Translations under genes and position numbers: made by a program
Assembly: GCA_034437715.1 (NCBI GenBank)
Contig: DAOTTR010000022.1
Span: 1-36,467 of the forward strand
Direction: 5' to 3'
DNA length: 36,467 nucleotides
Origin: JAHBVH01 sp034437715
Lineage (GTDB): Bacteria > Chloroflexota > Anaerolineae > Caldilineales > Caldilineaceae
Shown here: positions 30,487-36,467 of the stretch, one piece after another
Position numbering within the stretch: the first letter of the stretch is position 1
Layout: each line of letters opens with the position of its first letter
Notes under the pieces: model-generated
What the model was told of the DNA's origin: nothing
What the model saw: only the letters and a program-made list of their open reading frames with translations
The model's database searches: none

Positions 30487-32463
30487 TTATCCGTTCAATT
30501 CGTTTCCCAACTCTGCTGACAGCGCGCGCATTTCTTCCGCCGTGCGAAACTGTGTTTCATAGAGCTCGGCATACAGCCCCCCTTGCGCCAGTAGTTCGTG
30601 ATGGGTGCCTTGTTCCACCAGTTGCCCTTGACGCAGCACCAGAATTTTGTCGGCACGCAGGATGGTGGATAGACGATGGGCGATGACCAAGCTGGTTCGC
30701 CCCTGAAACAGCGGCTCCAACGCCGCCTGGATCAGCGCCTCGCTCTGCGAATCCAGATGGGCCGTTGCCTCATCCAAAATGAGAATGCGCGGGTTTTTGA
30801 GGATCACCCGCGCAATCGCAATGCGCTGTTTTTCGCCGCCACTCAGGCGATAGCCCCGTTCGCCCACCATGGTCGCGTAGCCTTCGGGCAAGCTCGCAAT
30901 AAAATTGTGAATATTGGCGGCACGACAGGCCGCTTCTACCGCTTCCTGGGTGGCATCCGCCCGCGCATAGAGCAGATTGGCGCGGATCGTGTCGTGAAAC
31001 AGATAGGTTTCCTGAGTCACCATGCCCATCTGCTGGGCCAGTGAGGGCAGGTTGATCGTGCGCAAATCGTGGCCATCCAGCGTAATACGGCCTGCGGTTG
31101 GATCGTAGAGGCGGGGCAGCAGATAGGTGATCGTCGTTTTGCCCGCGCCGCTGGGGCCGACCAAAGCGACCAGTTGCCCCGGTTGCATCTCAAAGGAAAC
31201 ATTCGTCAACGCATGTTGACGGCGTGCCGTCGAGGCACTTTCCTCTAGCATATCCCTAAGTTCATGGGCGAGACCTTCATGGCCGAGACCATTGATAGGT
31301 AAGCTGTTCATGACTGGTAGCTCAGGCGGCAGTTCAGCGGGTTGTGCCTGGCGATAGGTAAAAGAAACCGTCTCAAAGCGTACATGCCCTTTGGTATCCG
31401 TCTCCGTCAAGGTGATAGCATCGGGCGCGTCGACAATCTCCAACGGCTTGTCCAGGTATTCAAAGACCCGCTCAAAACTGACCATCGACGTGGCAAATTC
31501 CACCTGCACATTGGTCAACGCCGAAATCGGCCCATAGAGGCGAAAAAGATAGGCCACAAAGGCCACAATCGTGCCTACACTGATGGCACCACTCAGCACC
31601 AGATGGCCGCCCACCCAGTAGATCAGCGCCGTGCCCAATGTACCGGCAATGCTCATGCCCATAAAGAAAAGTTGCCCCACGCGCGCCCGCCGAATACCGA
31701 TGTCGCGCACAGCAGCGTTGGCTGTACGAAAGCGGCCCCCTTCGTAGGCCTGCCGCCCAAACGTTTTGACCAGCAGCGCGCCATTGATCGTCAGCGTTTC
31801 ATTGACAATCGTGCTCATTGTGGCATTTTGCTCGGAAGCTTCGCGCCGGATGGTGCGGAACAGACCCGCCACCCGGCGCGCCGGCAGCAAGAAAAGCGGC
31901 AACACGATCAGCGCCAGCGCGGCCAAGCGCCACTCAATCGAGATCATTACCACCAGTGTCGAAACCAGCGTCACCGTGTTGGTGACCACATTGGGCACCG
32001 TGCCCGTGATCGCATTCTGGGCACCGATCACATCGTTGTTAAAGCGCGAGATAATCTCACCGGCTTTGGTATCGGTGAAAAAGCGCAGCCCCATGCCTTG
32101 TAGATGGTCATACATCTGCTGGCGCAAATCAAAGATGATGCCTTCGCCGGCGCGTGCACTGAAATGGCGCTGGACAATATTGATCAGGCCGCTGAGCAGG
32201 GGAATCCCGATCATGCCCAAGGCCAGCCAATTGAGCCGCGTCACATTGCGATTGGGCAGCACGTTGTCGATCAGATCGCGATAGAGCAGCGGCGGGATCA
32301 ATTCGAGCAACGAAATCGCCACAATCGTGACCAGCACAATGGCCACCGACTTGGCATGGGGGCGCGCATAGGTAAAGATGCGCCGCAACAATTTCCGATC
32401 AACCTGGGGTTTGCCCTTGTCGGGATCATAGGCAATATAGCTCCAAAAACTGTGGCTATTCAT
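30487..32463 (-). CDS. ABC exporter half-transporter with extended NBD loop
   Basis: ATG at 32463 is preferred over 32487 because GAGGAG lies 9 nt upstream; it gives 658 aa. The six-helix exporter domain (about 25-345) is followed by the ATPase domain with GPSGAGKTT, Q-loop MVTQETYLFHDTIRANLLY, signature LSGGEKQRIAIARV, Walker B ILILDEATAHLD and IAHRLSTI. Unusually, about 45 residues rich in Pro, Leu and Glu (about 373-416; from QAQPAELPP to SASTARR) sit between the first strand (VSFTYR) and the strand leading to Walker A. All ATPase motifs are intact. Substrate is unknown, and no partner half-transporter is adjacent. Confidence 0.9.
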   Translation of the reverse strand: MNSHSFWSYIAYDPDKGKPQVDRKLLRRIFTYARPHAKSVAIVLVTIVAISLLELIPPLLYRDLIDNVLPNRNVTRLNWLALGMIGIPLLSGLINIVQRHFSARAGEGIIFDLRQQMYDHLQGMGLRFFTDTKAGEIISRFNNDVIGAQNAITGTVPNVVTNTVTLVSTLVVMISIEWRLAALALIVLPLFLLPARRVAGLFRTIRREASEQNATMSTIVNETLTINGALLVKTFGRQAYEGGRFRTANAAVRDIGIRRARVGQLFFMGMSIAGTLGTALIYWVGGHLVLSGAISVGTIVAFVAYLFRLYGPISALTNVQVEFATSMVSFERVFEYLDKPLEIVDAPDAITLTETDTKGHVRFETVSFTYRQAQPAELPPELPVMNSLPINGLGHEGLAHELRDMLEESASTARRQHALTNVSFEMQPGQLVALVGPSGAGKTTITYLLPRLYDPTAGRITLDGHDLRTINLPSLAQQMGMVTQETYLFHDTIRANLLYARADATQEAVEAACRAANIHNFIASLPEGYATMVGERGYRLSGGEKQRIAIARVILKNPRILILDEATAHLDSQSEALIQAALEPLFQGRTSLVIAHRLSTILRADKILVLRQGQLVEQGTHHELLAQGGLYAELYETQFRTAEEMRALSAELGNELNG

Positions 32464-32622
32464 GGTAGGCAACTCCTCGTTGGGCATTGGGTATCTGTTC
32501 TCCGGGTATTATAGATGCAGAGAGCAAGGCGTTGCAGTAAGAGTTGCCCATTCAGCCCAATCCCAAGAGCGACAAAAAACTCTTTTGACAATTTCGCGCT
32601 TATTCGGTAGAGTAACGGATGC

Positions 32623-32703
32623 AGAACTTATGCACTGCTCAGACCTTTAGGGTCTGCCAGACCCTAAAGGTCTCTGGTGGCGTAATCAATTTGTGTAAGC
32701 CCA
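32623..32703 (-). mobile_element. Miniature element family E, copy E1 (81 bp)
   Basis: The ends AGAACTTATGCA and, in reverse, GGGCTTACACA flank a strong stem (AGACC-TTTAGGGTCT with AGACCCTAAA-GGTCT). The same 81-bp unit lies in the opposite orientation at 35928-36008. It lies just upstream of the dehydrogenase, whose open frame extends back through it by chance. Confidence 0.72.
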
Positions 32704-32762
32704 CAAATAATATTATGAACCATTCAGCCACCATCAACGGACATCATTCACCGGGACGCACC

Positions 32763-33743
32763 ATGCAACAGCAACCCTTTCCCGACCAAACCGCGCTTAC
32801 GATCTGCTTTGCCCACGTAGCTTATCAAATGGCGGCACGGTTTGATGCGCGCGCCACTGGCATTCCCCACTTCCAAGTCTGGACACCCGCCGAAGTGCGC
32901 GCCCGCATCGCCGAGGCAGATGTGTTCGTCGTCTCGGGCTTTTGGCACAATGAATTGCTCGATCGCGCGCCCAAGCTGCGCTTTATCCAGGCGATTGGGG
33001 CCGGGGTTGATCAATTTGACAAAGCCGCGCTACAGCAACGCGGCATTCGCCTGGCCAGTGCGCGCGGGGTCAACAAAAACGCCGTCAGTGAACATGCCAT
33101 CGCCCAGATCCTCGCCTTTGCGCGCCACATTCATACTGGGCGCGACAACCAGCAGAAACAACTTTGGCGCGGCATGTTATCGGATCTGACGATCCGTGAA
33201 GATGAGTTGGGCGGCAAGACGCTGCTGATTGTCGGGCTGGGTGACATTGGCACGCGGCTGGCTAAGTTGGCCAAGGCATTTGACATGCATGTGATCGGCG
33301 TCAAGCGCAATCCGGCCACAGCGGGCGCCACGGCGGATGAAGTCCACGCAACTGATCATCTGCTGAAATTGCTGCCACGTGCAGATTATGTGGCGCTCAC
33401 CTGTCCCCTGACGCCGCAAACGGAAGGCTTGATCGATGCGACGGCCTTGGCGGCCATGAAACCCAGCGCCTATCTGATCAACATGGCGCGCGGGCGGGTC
33501 GTCAACGAACCGGCGCTGATCGCGGCCCTGCAACAAGGCCAGATCGCCGGCGCCGGGCTCGATTGTACGTGGGAAGAACCGCTGCCAGCGGCGTCACCGC
33601 TGTGGGCCATGGAGAATGTGATCCTCACCCCGCACACCGCTGGTGAAACACGGCGCTATGAGGAAAATGTCATTGATATTCTGCTCGAAAACCTGGCGCG
33701 TTTATGGCGCGGCGAGACGACGTTGTACAATCAAATTGTCTAA
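32763..33743 (+). CDS. D-2-hydroxyacid dehydrogenase family protein
   Basis: ATG at 32763 gives 326 aa, the usual family size. The frame is open back to 32619, but that stretch includes element E1 and is not protein-like; ATG 32715 is an alternative. The NAD-binding motif GLGDIGTRLA is at 158-167. Catalytic residues appear as Arg243 (INMARGRVVNEP), Glu271 or Glu272 (TWEEPLP) and His291 (LTPHTAGE). It should oxidise a D-2-hydroxyacid or reduce a 2-oxoacid with NAD(H). The substrate is not set by neighbours: the ABC exporter upstream is divergent and the lipoprotein downstream is 400 bp away. Confidence 0.88.
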   Translation: MQQQPFPDQTALTICFAHVAYQMAARFDARATGIPHFQVWTPAEVRARIAEADVFVVSGFWHNELLDRAPKLRFIQAIGAGVDQFDKAALQQRGIRLASARGVNKNAVSEHAIAQILAFARHIHTGRDNQQKQLWRGMLSDLTIREDELGGKTLLIVGLGDIGTRLAKLAKAFDMHVIGVKRNPATAGATADEVHATDHLLKLLPRADYVALTCPLTPQTEGLIDATALAAMKPSAYLINMARGRVVNEPALIAALQQGQIAGAGLDCTWEEPLPAASPLWAMENVILTPHTAGETRRYEENVIDILLENLARLWRGETTLYNQIV

Positions 33744-34143
33744 CAGGTAAAAGCATTCAGCGACAGCACGGGAGGATATCGCAGTCAAGTTATTGAGGTT
33801 CAACAAGAATTTTGGATAACAGGCGTCGGTTCGGGTGCCCCCGGGCGCGATGCTGCCAACCACATGCGATCCAGTTGCGCCGTTATTGAACCGGTGCCAT
33901 CCCGCAATGCGCTCGACCATTGTACGATCAATTGCCGTACTGCCCATTGGGTACTTGGCAAGAATGCAACTTCACGGTAAACTACAAACAAAATTTACAA
34001 CACAGTCTACGAAACCACCGTCCAACATTATCCAGCTGGTTTTACATCTGTAAATGTTTTCGGCATGGTCTGTATACTGTCCACAATCTCTCGCAAAGCG
34101 CAATCAAAACTATGCGAACTTTATCAGCAAAGGGAATAGTGTT
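33744..34143. other. Gene-free 400 bp with possible promoter of the lipoprotein
   Basis: I see no supported gene here. Short frames on the minus strand around 33800-33990 have no recognisable domain. Near the right end, TTTACA-TC-TGTAAA (34041-34054) forms a perfect palindrome, followed by TATACT (34073-34078), a possible -10 for the lipoprotein gene. The palindrome could be an operator or its second arm a weak -35. Confidence 0.4.
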
Positions 34144-35094
34144 ATGATCATGAACAGTAAACGCTCCCTATTCTTCACGCTTGTGTTGGTGGCAGTGCTC
34201 ACCATAGCCGGTTGTGCGCCGCGCGCCGGTGCCGGCACGGCAGCCAGCGCCAGCAGTGATACACTTTATGTGGATCTACCGTCCATCCTGGTTGAATATG
34301 ATGCCGAAGGCCAAGCCAGTCTGCTGGGCATGCCTGTGGCCGAGCTTGGCAGCGCGCTGGGCACCGATCTCTCGGCGCTATCGCTGGGTGCCGAGACGAT
34401 TGGCAAGTTTACCGCCGCCAATATCCAGCACATCCAGGTCAGCAATCAACCCAATGTGCTGCGGATTTATATGAACGGCACACCCCTCCCCGCGATCATC
34501 TGGAATGGCGATGCCATGAATGCCCTGGCCGAAACCTTAACCGGTTTGGGCACAGATGCCAGCATGTTAACCACCTTGACGCCGCTACTGCCCAACTTGG
34601 GTGTCGGCTTGGCGTTACAGATGCCAGTGCCCGCGGGTGAACAAGTCATTCCACTGGCAACTAGCGGCGCAGCGCTCAACAGTGCCGCGGCCCTAAGCGC
34701 CTTTGATGCTGCCCAAGCCGCCCAAGCCAGTATCAATTTGACGCTGGATTATGCTGCCGATGGCAGCGTGGCGATTGGTGGCATTGCCCCCTTCATGCTC
34801 AATATAATTGGTCTCCAGCCAGCCGCCTTGGCTTTGCCCGCTGATCAGATGGAAAGCATTGCGGGTCTGGGCATCCAGAGTATGGGGGTCAAAACGGTGA
34901 ACAACGGCCTGTTGCTACAGGTCAACGGCAATACGCTGCCCTACCTGCAATGGTCCAACGCCAACGAGATCACCAATCTGTTGACGCTCGCCGGGGCCTT
35001 TGCCGGACCGGAGATGGCAGGCCAATTGCAACAATTGCAATTGATCTTCAACTTCCCTGGTCTGAGCGCTACGATCAATTTCCCAGAAAGTTAA
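34144..35094 (+). CDS. Lipoprotein with internal repeat, unknown function
   Basis: ATG at 34144 (AAAGGGA upstream) gives 316 aa; an ATG at 34150 is also possible. A lipoprotein signal is clear: KRSLFFTLVLVAVLTIAGC, with the lipidated Cys24. The mature protein holds two copies of a motif, IYMNGTPLPAIIWNGDAMNAL near residues 108-128 and LLQVNGNTLPYLQWSNANEI near 258-277, each followed by a Leu/Ala/Gly-rich helix. I recall no named family. The pattern suggests a duplicated beta-strand/helix unit, exposed on the outer face of the membrane. The stop is followed 3 nt later by a strong hairpin. Confidence 0.7.
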   Translation: MIMNSKRSLFFTLVLVAVLTIAGCAPRAGAGTAASASSDTLYVDLPSILVEYDAEGQASLLGMPVAELGSALGTDLSALSLGAETIGKFTAANIQHIQVSNQPNVLRIYMNGTPLPAIIWNGDAMNALAETLTGLGTDASMLTTLTPLLPNLGVGLALQMPVPAGEQVIPLATSGAALNSAAALSAFDAAQAAQASINLTLDYAADGSVAIGGIAPFMLNIIGLQPAALALPADQMESIAGLGIQSMGVKTVNNGLLLQVNGNTLPYLQWSNANEITNLLTLAGAFAGPEMAGQLQQLQLIFNFPGLSATINFPES

Positions 35095-35096
35095 TG

Positions 35097-35138
35097 GCGA
35101 GCAGAGCGGGTGAGGCTTGCGTCACCCGCTCTGCTCGC
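35097..35138. terminator. Strong hairpin after the lipoprotein gene
   Basis: A perfect 17-bp GC-rich stem (35097-35113 with 35122-35138) with an 8-nt loop starts 3 nt after the stop codon. There is no U-run, so it may act by stalling or mRNA stabilisation. It separates the lipoprotein from the sulfotransferase-like gene 30 bp beyond. Confidence 0.6.
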
Positions 35139-35168
35139 TCCGCACGTGACCTGCTACCCCACGTTATC

Positions 35169-35903
35169 ATGTCAACTGTCCGCATCAACGTCTGGTCTGG
35201 CCCACGCAATATTTCCACGGCGCTCATGTATGCCTTTGCCCAGCGTAACGATACGCGCGTGGTCGATGAGCCACTCTACGCCCACTACTTGCGCGTCTCT
35301 GGGGCCGATCATCCTGGCAAACAAGAAGTTATGGATGATATGATCGGCGATGGTGAACGGGTGATCCGCGACGTGATCCTCGCCCCCTGTGACCGCCCCG
35401 TGCTTTTTCTCAAGCAGATGGCCCATCACCTGGTCGATGTGCGCGAGGACTTTTTGGCCGCCACGGTCAATGTGTTGCTGATTCGCGATCCGGTACAGAT
35501 GTTGCCCTCGTTGGCGCAGAATTTGGCCCAGCCGATTTTGCGCGATACAGGCTTGGCCATGCAGTCGGCGCTCTATCGCCAGTTGCTGGCGCTTGGGCAA
35601 CAGCCGCCCGTGATCGAATCCAAGCAATTACTCCTGGATCCGCGCAGTGTGCTCAACCAACTCTGTGCACAGATTGGCATTCCCTTTGAAGAAAACATGC
35701 TTCGGTGGCCAGCCGGGGCGCGGCCCGAAGATGGCATCTGGGCAAAATATTGGTATCGCAGCGTGCATCAATCTACTGGCTTTGAAACCTACCGCGCCAA
35801 AAGCGAACCCTTTCCCCCGCGCCTCCTCGGTCTGCTCGCCGAATGCAAGCCCCACTATGCCCTCCTGGCCCAAAAGGCGATTCGCGCAAGCGCCAGCAGC
35901 TAG
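35169..35903 (+). CDS. Sulfotransferase-like P-loop protein
   Basis: ATG at 35169 gives 244 aa starting MSTVRINVWSGPRNISTALM; the open frame extends further upstream only as a shadow of the lipoprotein gene. SGPRNISTALMYAF is the 5'-phosphosulfate-binding-like loop of the sulfotransferase family. VVDEPLYAHYL, FLKQMAHH and VNVLLIRDPVQMLPSL (the 3'-phosphate-binding region) follow, as in proteins annotated sulfotransferase-like. PAPS-dependent sulfonation is therefore suggested but not proven, and the acceptor is unknown. No Shine-Dalgarno is evident, and a strong hairpin lies just upstream, so it may have its own promoter or rely on readthrough. Confidence 0.75.
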   Translation: MSTVRINVWSGPRNISTALMYAFAQRNDTRVVDEPLYAHYLRVSGADHPGKQEVMDDMIGDGERVIRDVILAPCDRPVLFLKQMAHHLVDVREDFLAATVNVLLIRDPVQMLPSLAQNLAQPILRDTGLAMQSALYRQLLALGQQPPVIESKQLLLDPRSVLNQLCAQIGIPFEENMLRWPAGARPEDGIWAKYWYRSVHQSTGFETYRAKSEPFPPRLLGLLAECKPHYALLAQKAIRASASS

Positions 35904-35927
35904 GAAATGCACGTCGCAGAAAGTAAT

Positions 35928-36008
35928 AGGACTTACACAAATTGATTGCGCCATCAGAGAGCTTTAGGGTCTGGTAGACCCTAAAGCTCTGGCCAGTGCG
36001 TAAGTTCT
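35928..36008 (+). mobile_element. Miniature element family E, copy E2 (81 bp)
   Basis: The ends AGGACTTACACA and, in reverse, AGAACTTACGCA flank a stem of GAGCTTTAGGGTCT/AGACCCTAAAGCTC. It matches E1 in the opposite orientation. AGTAAT occurs next to both ends (35922-35927 and from 36011), a possible 6-bp duplication. Confidence 0.72.
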
Positions 36009-36034
36009 GAGTAATTTAAATCATAGGGAAAAAG

Positions 36035-36172
36035 ATGAATTTTTTGAGAAATCATTGGTATGACATAAGGCTTGTCTTGGCTTTAAGTATCGGAATGTTT
36101 CTGTTCATCAATCAACTTAGGCGCTTGCAAAGCAATAAGGATCCAGCGCTTGCCCAACAAAATCATGCGTAG
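36035..36172 (+). pseudogene. Truncated start of an HXXEE-type membrane protein gene
   Basis: AGGGAAAAAG precedes an ATG that opens MNFLRNHWYDIRLVLALSIG followed by MFLFINQ. This resembles the N-terminus and first membrane helix of HXXEE-domain proteins as I remember them. After about 27 codons the frame enters element C2 (from 36117) and stops 18 codons later at TAG 36170-36172. No continuation of the family was found beyond C2 and F before the window ends. The gene therefore appears interrupted by C2, leaving a fragment. The family call is tentative. Confidence 0.5.
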
Positions 36173-36261
36173 GGGCGGCTTGCAGCCGCCCCGCGTTTGG
36201 CTCGCTGCGAACGGGCGGCGGCAAGCCGCCCCTGGATACTTTATTCTTTGAAATGGCCTAA
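36117..36261 (+). mobile_element. Miniature element family C, copy C2
   Basis: Ends TTAGGCGCTTGCAAAG and, in reverse, TTAGGCCATTTCAAAG match C1, and the core has GTAGGGGCGGCTTGCAGCCGCCCC. It has one core unit where C1 has two. It interrupts the gene start at 36035, and element F lies at its right border. Confidence 0.78.
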
Positions 36262-36264
36262 GTG

Positions 36265-36349
36265 TCTGTCCAGAAATAAAGTAGCTAATTTACGTGATGT
36301 TACCCAAGTAAATCTGTCTAAAATCATCCATGTTATTCTTGGACAGAAA
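36265..36349. mobile_element. Miniature element F (85 bp) with 7-bp target duplication
   Basis: The ends TCTGTCCAGAAATAA and, in reverse, TTTCTGTCCAAGAATAA form an imperfect inverted repeat. CTAAGTG is repeated on both sides (36258-36264 and 36350-36356), consistent with a target-site duplication. The left duplication includes the last bases of C2, so F inserted after C2. It is the only copy in this window. Confidence 0.65.
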
Positions 36350-36467
36350 CTAAGTGGCATGTAGCTTGCCATTTTTGCTTCAAATCATCAATGCAACATA
36401 ATCGAAACACACGCTGGTCAGTTCAAAAAATCGATGATTACGCGCAGTATTTCAAGGTCACAACTTG

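Noticed and set aside
32619..32762. 48-residue N-terminal extension of the dehydrogenase
   Set aside because: Most of it is read from element E1 and its flank; the conserved protein starts near 32763.
33702..33991. Small minus-strand frames in the gap after the dehydrogenase
   Set aside because: Considered as a gene remnant, but no recognisable domain, no good start and no neighbour support.

Overview
The window looks like chromosomal DNA of a free-living Chloroflexota bacterium (Caldilinea/Anaerolineae/Herpetosiphon-like). This is an inference. It rests on moderate-to-high GC, three large secreted proteins ending in the 'YLPL'-type tail common in that phylum, a caspase-fold protease, a MarR-GNAT fusion, and many hairpin-rich intergenic repeats. 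No rRNA, tRNA, CRISPR array, phage genes or intact transposase gene was seen.

Layout. 1-2767: a 101-bp repeat (A1), an orphan mersacidin-type lanthipeptide precursor, and a TetR regulator overlapping a GT1-like glycosyltransferase. 2750-5691: a miniature element (G) beside a truncated DUF3224 gene, then AraC regulator, DUF1905/YdeI protein, VapC-type toxin with AbrB-type antitoxin, and DinB-like protein. 5767-10176: a giant secreted metzincin-like protein whose zinc motif lacks its first His. 10291-15868: an OmpR-type regulator, an OYE-family reductase, a His-rich membrane protein, a DUF2269 gene broken by an in-frame TAG, and a sensor kinase. The regulator and the His-rich gene share an upstream array of CTTCA half-sites at 22- and 11-bp spacing. 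16164-23314: ABC exporter, MarR-GNAT fusion, secreted protein with a haem-c motif related to hydrazine synthase alpha, RraA-like protein, membrane protein. 23420-29981: a giant M4 metalloprotease divergent from a metacaspase-like protein. 30487-36467: second ABC exporter, D-2-hydroxyacid dehydrogenase, repeat-containing lipoprotein, sulfotransferase-like protein, and a gene start cut off by a miniature element.

The most striking unexplained content is a community of non-autonomous miniature elements: A (101 bp, CTAG-bounded, 3 copies about 99% identical), B (TA-bounded, 3 copies with 2-3 internal hairpins), C (2 copies), E (2 copies of 81 bp), G and F (one each), plus a degenerate repeat D. 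They are nested (A3 inside B3; F at the edge of C2) and abut or break genes. They account for the truncated HXXEE-like gene and may account for the DUF3224 truncation and the odd glycosyltransferase tail. Different terminal repeats enclose similar GTAGG-type hairpins, suggesting that the hairpins spread partly independently of the ends. Family names for proteins come from motif recognition by eye, without database searches.
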